64,000 nucleotides of DNA, taken from positions 186,001 through 250,000 of the forward strand of contig CAKVOE010000002.1 of assembly GCA_934778215.1 (NCBI GenBank). The letters are read 5' to 3'. A model generated the notes under the pieces. It was not told the origin of the DNA. It saw only the letters and a program-made list of their open reading frames with translations, and did no database searches. Source of the DNA: an uncultured Clostridia bacterium (GTDB lineage Bacteria > Bacillota > Clostridia > Christensenellales > UBA1242). The position numbers and the translations under genes were made by a program. Below are positions 35,228 to 44,283 of this stretch, one piece after another. Position 1 is the first letter of the stretch, and each line of letters begins with the position of its first letter.

Positions 35228-35944
35228 TTATATCCTTAGCATATCGGCAAGTACGCTTAACACATAAAGCCCGGCTGTTTCGGTACGCAAAATTCTTTTG
35301 CCTAAACTTATGCTTATCGCTCCCGCATCTGTTAAATTTTTAATCTCGTCTGGGTCAAACCCGCCTTCTGGCCCTACAATTATGGCTACGGACGAAATAT
35401 TTTTATTGTTTTGTAAAACCTCTTGAATATTTTTGTTGTCTTCACGAGTGTTACAAAGTAGTACTACATCAAATTGCTTTAAAATAGCGGGCAATTCTTT
35501 TAGGGTTACGCACTCGCAAATTTTTAAAATTGTACTTCTTTTGCATTGTTTTGTTGCAGATATTGCAATTTTTTCAAGCCTTGCGAGTTTGCCTGTATTT
35601 TGTTTTACATCGCAATTTTTAAAATAAACTGGGAGTAATTCGCTCGCCCCAATTTCGGATATTTTTTGAGTAATAAGTTCTAACTTGTCGGCCTTGCAAA
35701 GGGCTTGCACCAACACAACTTTTAGCGTTGGGTTTGCCAAGTTTTCGGTTTTATTTAATATCTCAAAGGTTGCATAATTTTTTGCAATGCTTGTAATTTT
35801 GCAATGATAGTCATATTTGTCGCCAGTAAACCCCAAAAACTCATCGCCCACACTCATTCGCAAAACATTTTTTAAATGATTAAACTCATCGCCAGAAATT
35901 ATTAATTTTTCAAAATCGTCTGGTGCCAAAAAAAACCTACGCAT
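35228..35944 (-). CDS. rsmE: 16S rRNA (uracil-1498-N3) methyltransferase
   Basis: 238 residues, the usual size. N-terminal PUA-like part (MRRFFLAPDDF, GDEFNHLKNVLRM), then a SPOUT fold with the knotted C-terminus: VGPEGGFDPDEI (~190-201) and SLGKRILRTETAGL (~215-228), the SAM-binding elements. It methylates U1498 in 16S rRNA of the assembled 30S subunit. First gene of the run with mtaB, and 39 bp downstream of ychF. Confidence 0.95.
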   Translation of the reverse strand: MRRFFLAPDDFEKLIISGDEFNHLKNVLRMSVGDEFLGFTGDKYDYHCKITSIAKNYATFEILNKTENLANPTLKVVLVQALCKADKLELITQKISEIGASELLPVYFKNCDVKQNTGKLARLEKIAISATKQCKRSTILKICECVTLKELPAILKQFDVVLLCNTREDNKNIQEVLQNNKNISSVAIIVGPEGGFDPDEIKNLTDAGAISISLGKRILRTETAGLYVLSVLADMLRI

Positions 35945-35983
35945 ATACCCTTTCCTTTACATAATTTTGGTGTACTAAAATTG

Positions 35984-37081
35984 TTAAACATTAAACCTAA
36001 ACACTATAACATCGCCGTCTTTTACTATGTAGTCCTTGCCTTCCATACGAACTTTGCCGGCATCTTTTGCATTTGCAACACTGCCATATTTTACAAGGTC
36101 ATCATAACTTACCACTTCGGCTTTAATAAAGCCTTTTTCAAAGTCCGAATGAATTTTGCCGGCGGCTCCCGGTGCTTTGGTTCCATTAATAATTGTCCAC
36201 GCTCTAACTTCTTTTTCGCCCGCCGTTAGGTAGGATATTTGCCCCAAAAGTTTGTATCCTAACTTAATTATGCGGTTAAGTCCACTTTCGGCTAAGCCTA
36301 AATCTTCTAAAAACATCTGTCGGTCGGCAGGGTCTAGTTCTGTTAACTCTTGTTCTACCTTTGCCGAAATTACCAGCACTTCACTGCCTTCTTTTTTTGC
36401 GTACTCTTTTACTTGCTTTACATATTGTAAACTGTCTTCATCTTTTTGAAGGTCGCCCTCTGCAATGTTGCAAGCATAAATAACGGGCTTATCGGTAATT
36501 AAAAATAAGCCTTTTACAAACTTTTTTTCGTCATCGGTAAAATTTATAGATTTTGCAAGTTTGCCGTTGTTTAGTGCATCAATTATTGTGTCTATAATTT
36601 TTAGTTGGCTTGCACCCTCTTTGTCGCCCGACCTTGCTAACTTTTCAAATTTTGTTCGTTGCTTTGTTAAACTTTCGAGGTCGGATAAAAGCAATTCGGT
36701 ATTAATAACTTCTATATCACGAATTGGGTCAACTTTGCCGTCTACATGAATAATATTGTCGTCATCAAAACATCTTACCACTTGAACAATGGCATCACAC
36801 TCTCTAATAGACGCCAAAAATTGGTTGCCTAGCCCTTCGCCCTTGCTTGCACCCTTTACAAGACCAGCAATATCTACAAACTTTAAACTTGCCGGCGTAA
36901 TTTTTTGCGTGTTATACATTTTTGCTAAAACTTGCAATCTTTCGTCTGGGACATCTACTATTCCTATATTTGGCTCTATGGTGCAAAATGGATAATTTGC
37001 ACTTTCTGCCCCCGCATTTGTTAATGCGTTAAATAATGTACTTTTTCCTACATTTGGTAATCCTACCAGTCCTAATTCCAT
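35984..37081 (-). CDS. ychF: YchF/OBG-like ATPase
   Basis: 365 residues. G1 loop GLPNVGKST (5-13), G3 VDIAGLVKGASKGEG, the redundant NKxD replaced by YACNIAEGD as in YchF proteins, a coiled-coil segment and a C-terminal TGS domain (LTAGEKEVRAWTI ... YIVKDGDVIVFRFNV). YchF prefers ATP to GTP and is linked to ribosomes and stress responses. Probable first gene of the ychF-rsmE-mtaB-HIT transcript. Confidence 0.95.
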   Translation of the reverse strand: MELGLVGLPNVGKSTLFNALTNAGAESANYPFCTIEPNIGIVDVPDERLQVLAKMYNTQKITPASLKFVDIAGLVKGASKGEGLGNQFLASIRECDAIVQVVRCFDDDNIIHVDGKVDPIRDIEVINTELLLSDLESLTKQRTKFEKLARSGDKEGASQLKIIDTIIDALNNGKLAKSINFTDDEKKFVKGLFLITDKPVIYACNIAEGDLQKDEDSLQYVKQVKEYAKKEGSEVLVISAKVEQELTELDPADRQMFLEDLGLAESGLNRIIKLGYKLLGQISYLTAGEKEVRAWTIINGTKAPGAAGKIHSDFEKGFIKAEVVSYDDLVKYGSVANAKDAGKVRMEGKDYIVKDGDVIVFRFNV

Positions 37082-37308
37082 AAAGTTCTCCTAAAAATTT
37101 TTCGTTTGTAATTATACTATAATTAAAAATAAAAATAAAGCGAATTTGAATTTTTGTTAGATTTATATGCTTTATAAAGTGGAACTATTGAAGGCTTGAT
37201 TAAATTAAACCTTAACTTTTTTTAAAATTTGCTTTGAGAACTATTATAATTTAGTGTAAAATACGGTTGGCGAAATTTTAGACGAAAACGAAAGGGTGGG
37301 AAAATAAT

Positions 37309-38058
37309 ATGGACATTTTAGAAACAAAAATTTGTAATCATTCGTCAAGAATTTTTACACCAAAAAAACCAAAAGAAGTAGTTATTGCCATTCACGGCTT
37401 TGCAGGAGATAAAGATAGTTCCGTTATTGTTGCCATTGCAAAAAATTTAGCCGAACTTGGTGTTTGTACAATTTCCTTTGACCTTCCTTGCCACGGAGCC
37501 GATGCTTGTAATTTTAACTTGAATTTTTTAGACTGCAAAAATTGCATTGCCGAAATTATCTCTTTTGCGGAAAACAAATATAAAAATTCGCCAATATCTA
37601 TATTTGCAACAAGTTTTGGTGGTTTTTTAATTTTGAATTACCTAAAAACTTGCAACAAAAAATTTAAAGCGGTTATTTTACGCTCTCCAGCCATAGATAT
37701 GCCAAACATTTTGGTTAATAAAATTTTACCCGAACACAACCTTGGCTTAGTCGACTTTAATAAAACGCAAAATTTAGGCTATGGCAATCCGCTATATGTA
37801 GACAAAAAGTTTATTGATGACTTATATGCAAATGCATTAGATAAGGACTTTATTGAGCCAAATAACACCTATTATGTTTTGCAAGGACTAAAAGATGACA
37901 TTGTAGACCCAAATTTTGTTTTTGACTTTTGCAAAAAACATTTTAAAAATAGATTTTTTCTTTACAAATTTGAAAACGCCGACCACCGTTACAAAAACCC
38001 CGGTGAGTTGGAACAAATTGTAGACATTACTCATAATATTTTAACTAGAATTAACTAA
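37309..38058 (+). CDS. Alpha/beta hydrolase
   Basis: 249 residues, GGGTGGGA site. HGFAGDKDS near 25-33 supplies the oxyanion loop. FATSFGGFL (~98-106) is the nucleophile elbow with the catalytic Ser, DDIVDP (near 204-209) places the acid and ADHRY (~227-231) the His. Compact, cytoplasmic, of the serine-aminopeptidase/esterase group. The substrate cannot be told. It lies 44 bp before an ABC-F gene and may be cotranscribed with it. Confidence 0.9.
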   Translation: MDILETKICNHSSRIFTPKKPKEVVIAIHGFAGDKDSSVIVAIAKNLAELGVCTISFDLPCHGADACNFNLNFLDCKNCIAEIISFAENKYKNSPISIFATSFGGFLILNYLKTCNKKFKAVILRSPAIDMPNILVNKILPEHNLGLVDFNKTQNLGYGNPLYVDKKFIDDLYANALDKDFIEPNNTYYVLQGLKDDIVDPNFVFDFCKKHFKNRFFLYKFENADHRYKNPGELEQIVDITHNILTRIN

Positions 38059-38102
38059 ATAAACTTTATTTCAATATCATCTTTTATATAGGAGGTGAAA
38101 TT

Positions 38103-39656
38103 ATGCTTGAAGTCAGAAATTTATCTATTACTACACTTTCGGGAAGAAAAATTTTAAAAGATGTGAGTTTTTTGGCTAATGACGGAGATAAAATCGCTAT
38201 CATTGGAGAAGAAGGCAACGGGAAAACCACACTTCTTCGGGCTATAGTTAATAGAGAATCTCTTTCGGGTTCTTTTATTGTAAACGGGACCATAAAGACC
38301 GACTCAAATAATATCGGATACTTAGAACAAATTTTAGACCCCGCTTGGAACGACTTAACGGCTTTAGACTACATACTGCAAGACACTCCTACTTCCGAAC
38401 CCAATTACGAGATATATAATGACTTTGGAGATATTGCTCAAATTGCAAGTCAATTTGGTTTAAAGGAAGATTTTCTAGATGGCGTTCAACCTATTGGTAC
38501 TTTATCTGGTGGCGAAAAAGTTAAATTACAACTATTAAAGTTAATGTATAAAAAACCAACATTAATATTAATGGACGAACCAACAAACGATTTAGATATT
38601 TCAACCCTAGAATTTTTGGAAGACTTTATAAACAAAAAAACCTGTCCTATTATATATGTTTCGCATGATGAAACTCTTTTGGAGCATACAGCAAATCACA
38701 TTTTGCACTTGGAACAGATTAAAAGAAAAACCGAACTACGAGCAACATTTGCAACCGCCACATACAACGAATATGTAACGAAAAGACTTGCATCCCTTGA
38801 AAAACAAGACCAAATTGCAACACAAGAACAAGCCGAAAGAAAAGAACAATTAAGAATAACCAATGAAATTAAGGGACGAATTCAGCAAGCAAACCCTGGA
38901 CGAACTAATTCAATGAGAGCAGTTATTGCAAGGGAAGCAAGATGGGAGCGAACAAAGGTAACAGAACATACCGATACCGAGGACAGCATAAAAGTAAGAT
39001 TTTTTAATAAAACAACTCTTCCAAATCAAAAAGTCGTTTTAAATATGTCACTTCCTGAACTTTCTATAAATGGCAGAGTGCTTGCAAAAAATATCAAGTT
39101 GGATATTGTAGGTCCCAAAAAAGTTGTAATTGTTGGTAATAACGGCTGTGGCAAAAGCACATTTTTAAAACAAATTGTTAACTATTACTCAACAAACGAC
39201 ATTAGCGGAATTAAAGCATCGTATATGCCACAAAATTATGATGATTTTTTAAACCCAAACGAAACTCCTTTAGACTTTTTGTGTAAAGATGCAGACAAAG
39301 AAGAAAAGGAAATGGTTAGAAAAACATTGGGCAGATTGAAATTTACATCCGACGAAATGACCACCGAGATTAAAAGGCTTTCTGGCGGACAAAGAGCAAA
39401 AATTTACTTAACTAAAATAATGCTAAGCGATAGCAATGTTCTAATTTTAGACGAACCTACAAGAAATTTAAGCCCTTTATCAAACCCTGCGGTTAGAAGT
39501 TTATTTTCGTCATACGGTGGAGCCATTATAAGCATATCTCATGATAGAAAATTTATATCCGAAGTTTTTGATGAAGCTTATGAATTAACCAAAAATGGAC
39601 TTAAAAATGCCGATTATTTACTAAAAGAAAACAACTACTCGAGTTTGGAGTCTTAA
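38103..39656 (+). CDS. Atypical ABC-F protein
   Basis: 517 residues, strong AGGAGG site. Two ATPase domains: GEEGNGKTT, LSGGEKVKL and LMDEPTNDLD in the first; GNNGCGKST, LSGGQRAKI and LDEPTRNLSPLS in the second. The EPTRNLSPLS replaces the usual EPTNHLD, as in a subgroup of Bacillota ABC-F proteins. The inter-domain linker is charged and helical (residues ~200-275). Its exact ribosomal role, housekeeping or antibiotic protection, cannot be read from sequence. Cotranscribed, or nearly so, with the hydrolase upstream. Confidence 0.88.
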   Translation: MLEVRNLSITTLSGRKILKDVSFLANDGDKIAIIGEEGNGKTTLLRAIVNRESLSGSFIVNGTIKTDSNNIGYLEQILDPAWNDLTALDYILQDTPTSEPNYEIYNDFGDIAQIASQFGLKEDFLDGVQPIGTLSGGEKVKLQLLKLMYKKPTLILMDEPTNDLDISTLEFLEDFINKKTCPIIYVSHDETLLEHTANHILHLEQIKRKTELRATFATATYNEYVTKRLASLEKQDQIATQEQAERKEQLRITNEIKGRIQQANPGRTNSMRAVIAREARWERTKVTEHTDTEDSIKVRFFNKTTLPNQKVVLNMSLPELSINGRVLAKNIKLDIVGPKKVVIVGNNGCGKSTFLKQIVNYYSTNDISGIKASYMPQNYDDFLNPNETPLDFLCKDADKEEKEMVRKTLGRLKFTSDEMTTEIKRLSGGQRAKIYLTKIMLSDSNVLILDEPTRNLSPLSNPAVRSLFSSYGGAIISISHDRKFISEVFDEAYELTKNGLKNADYLLKENNYSSLES

Positions 39657-39658
39657 CG

Positions 39659-39702
39659 AAAAAGTGAACCGATTAATAAATATAATTGGTTCACTTTTTT
39701 TA
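39659..39702 (+). terminator. Terminator after the atypical ABC-F gene
   Basis: AAAGTGAACC (39661-39670) pairs with GGTTCACTTT (39688-39697), followed by T run. Confidence 0.9.
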
Positions 39703-39774
39703 ATTTAACGATTGCGGTTTTGTGCAAAATATAATAATGTATTTTTATTATTTTTGTATTTGGATTGAGTGGGT

Positions 39775-40257
39775 TTATTGGTGGATGGTTAGGTCGGCTA
39801 GAGCGAAATTTATTACCTTTTTTAAGTCGCTTAAACTAACTTCCACTTGGTACCCTATTTTTCCGCCCGAAAAGATTATTGTATCAAAATTTTCGGAAGA
39901 TGCATCTATAACCGTTTTAAATTGTTTTTTCATACCAATCGGAGAACACCCGCCGTGGATGTAACCAGTTAATGGCAATAAGTCTTTGCTTTTTAGCATC
40001 TCAACGCTTTTTTCGGCGACCGCCTTTGCACATTTTTTCAAATCCATTTCGGCATCTACCGGAATTAAAAATACATAGTTTTGTCCGCTTTTACCAGTAG
40101 TCACTAGCGTTTTAAAAACCTTTTCGGGGTCTTGACCTAAAACCCTTGCAACGTCGCTTCCGCTAACTGCACCGCTACCAACATAGTTATACTGATTATA
40201 TTTAATTTTCTTTCGGTCAAAAATCCTCATTACATTCGTTTTTTCTTCTGTTTTCAT
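39775..40257 (-). CDS. ybaK: YbaK/EbsC Cys-tRNA(Pro) deacylase
   Basis: 160 residues from the ATG at 40257 with an AAGGATG site; the longer 172-residue frame has none. The YbaK fold shows VFKTLVTTG, PVDAEMDLKKCAKA, GYIHGGCSPIGMKK and SSENFDTIIFSGGKIG. It hydrolyses Cys mischarged on tRNA-Pro, a translational proofreading job. Single gene. Confidence 0.94.
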   Translation of the reverse strand: MKTEEKTNVMRIFDRKKIKYNQYNYVGSGAVSGSDVARVLGQDPEKVFKTLVTTGKSGQNYVFLIPVDAEMDLKKCAKAVAEKSVEMLKSKDLLPLTGYIHGGCSPIGMKKQFKTVIDASSENFDTIIFSGGKIGYQVEVSLSDLKKVINFALADLTIHQ

Positions 40258-40315
40258 ATTGTCATCCTTTTTGTATAATATAAGATTATACATTTGTTTT
40301 TTTATTTTTCAAATT

Positions 40316-40350
40316 AAAAACCCGTTTTTTATATAAAACGGGTTTTTTAT
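40316..40350. terminator. Bidirectional terminator
   Basis: AAAAACCCGTTTT (40316-40328) pairs with AAAACGGGTTTTT (40335-40347); serves the Cys-rich gene on the minus strand. Confidence 0.85.
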
Positions 40351-40359
40351 AATTGCTTT

Positions 40360-40881
40360 TTATTTGGACTTGGTATCGTATAATCGACTTTTTGGTGTTT
40401 GTAGGCTGTTAGAAGTTTTGCAATTACACTTTTTGTTTGGATTTGATTGGGGACAATTGCATTTTTTTGTGCGGGTGGTGGTGCAATCGCACTTTTTGTT
40501 TTGTGCCGTTGTTTTGGTTCGGTTACCAAGTTTGGCTGAGCAACTTTTGGTTTTTGTGCCTGTGCTTAACTTTGCAGAACACGCTTTGGTTTTTGTGCCA
40601 CACGCTTTGGTTGATGCACAAGCCTTAGTTTTGGTGCCAGAGGCTTTGGTTGACGTGCACGCCTTTACCCCCGTTTTTTGTTTTGCAGAGCAGTTTTTGG
40701 CTCCAAATTTTGTTGCTTTACCTGAGCATACTTTTGTTTTTGTGGAGCAATTTTTTGAATTTGTAGAATTTTGCCTTGCACTGCACCCACGAGTGCTTAG
40801 TTTTGCACTACATAATTTTTCCTTGCTTGAACCACTCGCATTTGTTTTTTTTGAAGCGGTAGAAGATTTTTTTGTTGCCAT
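40360..40881 (-). CDS. Basic Cys-rich repeat protein (16 Cys)
   Basis: 173 residues behind a perfect AGGAGG site, so it is very probably translated. Composition is mostly Lys, Thr, Ser, Ala and Cys; 16 Cys are spread along short repeats of the type KxC(S/A)(A/S)K, e.g. KVCSGK, KNCSAK, KACAST, KACSAK. The last third holds tight CxC pairs: KKCDC, KKCNC, KKCNC. The CxC pairs recall metallothioneins, and the basic, low-complexity character recalls proteins that bind nucleic acid or spore surfaces. No signal peptide. I know of no close family; function unknown. DNA shows 30- to 36-bp in-frame similarity between repeats. Confidence 0.8.
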   Translation of the reverse strand: MATKKSSTASKKTNASGSSKEKLCSAKLSTRGCSARQNSTNSKNCSTKTKVCSGKATKFGAKNCSAKQKTGVKACTSTKASGTKTKACASTKACGTKTKACSAKLSTGTKTKSCSAKLGNRTKTTAQNKKCDCTTTRTKKCNCPQSNPNKKCNCKTSNSLQTPKSRLYDTKSK

Positions 40882-40944
40882 TTTTTACCTCCTAAAAATA
40901 TATTTTGGCATTAATATTTTGCGGAAATTTGACAAAATTATACA

Positions 40945-42549
40945 TTAACCTACAATATTTCCCGCTTTGTCGCCAAAAAGTTTTAGCGGGTCATAAATCA
41001 GTATGCATTTGTCTTTACCAAAGGTTTTTAGGGTGGTAGATAGTTTTTTTGTAAAATCTTTTATACGGTCGTCTATTTTTATGCAAACTATTTGCGCATC
41101 AGACAACAACGCCCTGACTATATTTAGTAGTATTATTGTGGCTTCGTTTGATATACGGTTTGCGAATTGTTGCTCCTCTTGTGAAAGGTTATTTAAAATT
41201 TCGTCCAGCCCCAGCGTTTTTGTAATATCAAAAATTAGGTCGGTGTCATTTTTTATAATTTGCAAATTTTGTAAACAATTATCATTAAACATTTCGTTTT
41301 TGTCGGTTACTTCTAACAAATTGGGTAATTGGTATATATTTTCGTAAAGTTCGTCATCTGCCATTATTTTAATTTTGAGGCTTTTGTTTTCGTAAAACAA
41401 ATCACTAAAAAATACATCTTGAAAGATATAAATTTTGCCTATTGTAAATTCTTGCGTAAATTTGTTTTTACCATTTTGCGTGCTAACTTTTGTATATGTG
41501 AGTAAAAATATCGCTTTTGAATCATTTTTATATTGCTCTCCCGCTACCCGTTGTTCGCCATTTGCAACGGTTCCGTCATTATTGCAAGGCGGTTTGCGGG
41601 TATCCGCTTTTTTACTTAGGCATAAATAGTCGTTAACTCGTTTTACCTTTTCTTCTAACTCGGTAATTTCTATTGTAAAGTCAAAGGCATTTTCGGTTAG
41701 TTTTACAAATGATGTAGAGTAATCTATTAGCACCAAAAACACCGACAGCGAAAGCACCAAATTGTTAAACTCAAAATAACACACCATAAAAACAATTGAC
41801 AGCATGGTATACCAATATATTAAAATAAAGTTATCTTTTAGCGAGCGTTTAGAATAGAGTGTGTTATAACTATTTACATAGCCTTTTAGTCGGCGTTCTT
41901 GCTCTAATAGTACCGGCGAATTTAGGTTGTATTTATTTATTACATCTGCCATATTAATAATTTCGTCCGTTTTGCGAGCAGACGCCATCTCGTTAGATTG
42001 CATTATGCTTGTGCTTTTTTGTTTTAACCTGTTATACATAATTAAAAGCGAATACCCCACCGCACTCATAACCACCAACATTACGCCCACAACATAACTA
42101 TATACAAAAATTATAACTAACAATATTAAAAACTTGATTATGCTTGCAATACGCAAAATTAGGGTGTCTATAAAGGTTGCGATGCCAAAAATGTCGCTAT
42201 TTATGCAATAGTTTAATTTTGTGCTATCTAATGGTGGCTCTTCGGCTTTTAGAACCGCCGATGTTAGTTTGTTTTGCAAATTTATGTATGTTGGCGAAAT
42301 AAGTTTTGTATAGTTGGTATAGTTTATATGCCATGCTATATGCTCCATAATTATTAGCCCCAAATTAATGCCCAACCAAATTAACGCCAGCGTTGAATTA
42401 TGCACCGATGCATTACCTATAAACGAACTTAATGCTATTGGTTCAGTTATTCCGCATATTAAAATAACTATGTTTGTAAGTATGCTTAGTTTGCACGGAA
42501 CACCCTCTATTACAATTAATTTTTTCCATTCTTTGAGTATATTTATCAT
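40945..42549 (-). CDS. ABC exporter-like protein with degenerate ATPase domain
   Basis: 534 residues. The first ~300 residues give the six-helix fold of type-I ABC exporters (helices near 22-40, 50-70, 130-170, 240-285). The C-terminal part aligns with an ATPase domain only in outline. FTIGKIYIFQDVFFSDLFYEN stands where Walker A (GxxGxGKST) should be, with no P-loop Gly/Lys. LSQEEQQFANRISNEATIILLNIVRALL stands for the LSGGQ signature and helix. IVCIKIDD replaces Walker B and lacks the Glu base. It therefore cannot bind or hydrolyse ATP by the usual mechanism. The frame is intact, so it is either a functional pseudo-transporter with an unseen partner or early decay. Divergent from the DUF805 gene. 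Confidence 0.85.
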   Translation of the reverse strand: MINILKEWKKLIVIEGVPCKLSILTNIVILICGITEPIALSSFIGNASVHNSTLALIWLGINLGLIIMEHIAWHINYTNYTKLISPTYINLQNKLTSAVLKAEEPPLDSTKLNYCINSDIFGIATFIDTLILRIASIIKFLILLVIIFVYSYVVGVMLVVMSAVGYSLLIMYNRLKQKSTSIMQSNEMASARKTDEIINMADVINKYNLNSPVLLEQERRLKGYVNSYNTLYSKRSLKDNFILIYWYTMLSIVFMVCYFEFNNLVLSLSVFLVLIDYSTSFVKLTENAFDFTIEITELEEKVKRVNDYLCLSKKADTRKPPCNNDGTVANGEQRVAGEQYKNDSKAIFLLTYTKVSTQNGKNKFTQEFTIGKIYIFQDVFFSDLFYENKSLKIKIMADDELYENIYQLPNLLEVTDKNEMFNDNCLQNLQIIKNDTDLIFDITKTLGLDEILNNLSQEEQQFANRISNEATIILLNIVRALLSDAQIVCIKIDDRIKDFTKKLSTTLKTFGKDKCILIYDPLKLFGDKAGNIVG

Positions 42550-42568
42550 AAAACCCCACCCAACTAAC

Positions 42569-42597
42569 TTGTAAATATACCTTTATTATGTTATAAT
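42569..42597 (+). promoter_or_regulatory. Promoter of the DUF805 gene
   Basis: TTGTAA (42569-42574), 17 nt, TATAAT (42592-42597), about 45 nt upstream of the ATG. Confidence 0.7.
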
Positions 42598-42642
42598 CTA
42601 TTAAAAATAAACAAATTTTGGCTAAAAGTTTGGGAGAATTTT

Positions 42643-43221
42643 ATGTTGTCTAGTTATAAAACCATGTGGAAATATACCTTTAATTTTTATTCGTTAGAAA
42701 ATAAAAAAACCTTTTGGCAGGCTTTTTGCTTGCATTTTATTATTTTGGCGGTAGTTTGGACGGCGGGGCTGGTTTTTGCTCCACTGCTTATACTATCACT
42801 TTTGTACACAATTGTTAGCACTCTTCCATTTATTTCGCTCTGTGTAAGAAGATTGCACGATGCGGACACCAGCGGACTATATTTACTTATGACACTTATT
42901 CCTATTGCTGGCGTAGTTTTTGTAATTTTGCGGTTGCTAGAAAAATCTTCTTATGACCCAAATACAAAAGAGGTAGAACCAAAACCAAAAAATACCAAAA
43001 ATGCTTCGCATCAAAAACTAAAAGATTCCAAAAAAAGTTTGGCAACCGACCCCGAAAACAATAATAACCTAAATAACTCTTCATCTGATAGTAAAACAGA
43101 AGACACTGCCGAAAAGTTAGAAGGTTCCGCCGAAAACTTAGACGAAAAGTTAGACGAAAACCAAAATAATTTAGAAGATAACAAACAACAAAATGCAACC
43201 GAAACTTTTGCAAAAAAATAA
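42643..43221 (+). CDS. DUF805 membrane protein with acidic Asn-rich tail
   Basis: 192 residues. MWKYTFNFYSLENKKTFWQAF, two or three membrane helices and CVRRLHDADTSGLYLLMTLIPIAG are the hallmarks of DUF805 membrane proteins. From ~108 on the protein is hydrophilic: a Lys-rich stretch then Glu/Asn/Ser-rich low complexity. The tail is probably disordered. GGAGA site. Divergent from the pseudo-ABC exporter; a functional link is conceivable but unproven. Confidence 0.88.
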   Translation: MLSSYKTMWKYTFNFYSLENKKTFWQAFCLHFIILAVVWTAGLVFAPLLILSLLYTIVSTLPFISLCVRRLHDADTSGLYLLMTLIPIAGVVFVILRLLEKSSYDPNTKEVEPKPKNTKNASHQKLKDSKKSLATDPENNNNLNNSSSDSKTEDTAEKLEGSAENLDEKLDENQNNLEDNKQQNATETFAKK

Positions 43222-43551
43222 ACCTAATAACTAAATACACCTTGCTTATATTTTACCTAAAAAAACAAAATTTAATTACTCTAAAAAGATGAATAAAACC
43301 AGCACTCGGTTTACTACAAAAAGTAAAAAATAAACTTGAATTACATTTACTAAAATTTATAAAAACAAGGACTTTATCAAGGGTTTTAAAGCCTACTTAA
43401 AACATTAAAAGTTGTAATTTTACCAAAAAACCAATAGTAAACTATGGGTTAGTTGCATTTTATTTTTATTTTAATAGCGATTTATTTACTAAATAATTAG
43501 TAATTATAATAAAAACAAACTTATTATTTTATATTTATTTTAATAGAAAAA
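43222..43551. other. Gene-free AT-rich spacer after DUF805
   Basis: About 330 bp of A/T-rich DNA with no coding frame of note. I see no terminator for the DUF805 gene within it; the first clear hairpin is at 43554. Confidence 0.5.
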
Positions 43552-43580
43552 TTAGAGGGCAAAATTTACCCTCTATTTTT
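43552..43580. terminator. Terminator, probable end of the ftsH operon
   Basis: AGAGGG (43554-43559) pairs with CCCTCT (43569-43574), with T on both sides: nine T on the plus strand and TAATTTTT on the minus strand. Confidence 0.75.
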
Positions 43581-43613
43581 TTTTGTGATTTTTGCTAGTT
43601 TTTTATTTAGTGG

Positions 43614-43698
43614 TTTTTAACAGTTTTTTACACACCTGTTAAAAGACTATTTTTAATTTAGAGCGGTTTTTAACAGTGGTATTAAAAGTTGTTAAAAA
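43614..43698. repeat. Two TTTTTAACA / TGTTAAAAR inverted pairs
   Basis: TTTTTAACA at 43614-43622 faces TGTTAAAAG at 43637-43645; TTTTTAACA at 43667-43675 faces TGTTAAAAA at 43690-43698. Both pairs have a ~14-nt gap. They sit just after the last gene of the ftsH operon and recur at 50.6-50.75 kb. Confidence 0.85.
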
Positions 43699-44283
43699 CT
43701 AGTGCTTTCCAAAAATTTCTACCTTGCAAAGTTTTAGTTGCAATTTGTCTGAAACGGAGGCTTCTTCTTTGTACGAGGTGTCGTCTATTTTTAAAATAAA
43801 CTTAGACGCTTTTTTGTCTTGAATGGTTCCGCCAACATTGTATACCAGTTTGGTTTCTTTGCCTGCAAACATCTCTAAGGTGCTGTTTTTGTTAAGGTAA
43901 CAATATTCGTCATCGGTGCTATTAAAATAAGAATATTCTTCGGCAACATCTTTTATGTTGGTTAGTGTAAAGCTAAAGTCTAGCACGCAATCTTTATTAG
44001 CAACAAAGGTATACTCTACCCTCTCAATATTCATAAAGGCAAGCCATTTGGTTTTTCCTACCAACTCTACCTGTGTTAACTGCTTTGCGCCCGCCTCTTC
44101 TGACAGCAATAATTGCAAACTAATAGACTGCGATTTTGTATTGCCATAAACACTGTATGACGCATTTTGTTCTAAATACACCAAATTGTCTATTGGCTTA
44201 ACTTCTTTTTGGCAAGCAACCATACAAAGCGAAACTGCCCCCAAAACCATTGCGCACAATATACCCTTTATAACTCTTTTCAT
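43699..44283 (-). CDS. Small lipoprotein, last gene of the ftsH operon
   Basis: 194 residues with signal peptide and lipobox MVAC (Cys at ~24). The mature part is beta-rich, with a Ser/Asn-rich start and 'NIERVEYTFVANKDCVLDF'-type strands. It resembles DUF-type Ig-like extracytoplasmic lipoproteins; no known family. Its start codon shares one base with the DegV stop (TAATG), so translation is coupled. Confidence 0.8.
   Translation of the reverse strand: MKRVIKGILCAMVLGAVSLCMVACQKEVKPIDNLVYLEQNASYSVYGNTKSQSISLQLLLSEEAGAKQLTQVELVGKTKWLAFMNIERVEYTFVANKDCVLDFSFTLTNIKDVAEEYSYFNSTDDEYCYLNKNSTLEMFAGKETKLVYNVGGTIQDKKASKFILKIDDTSYKEEASVSDKLQLKLCKVEIFGKH

Noticed and set aside
40364..40948. Plus-strand 194-codon frame opposite the Cys-rich gene
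   Set aside because: It lacks a ribosome site and is a shadow of the low-complexity minus-strand gene, which has a perfect AGGAGG.
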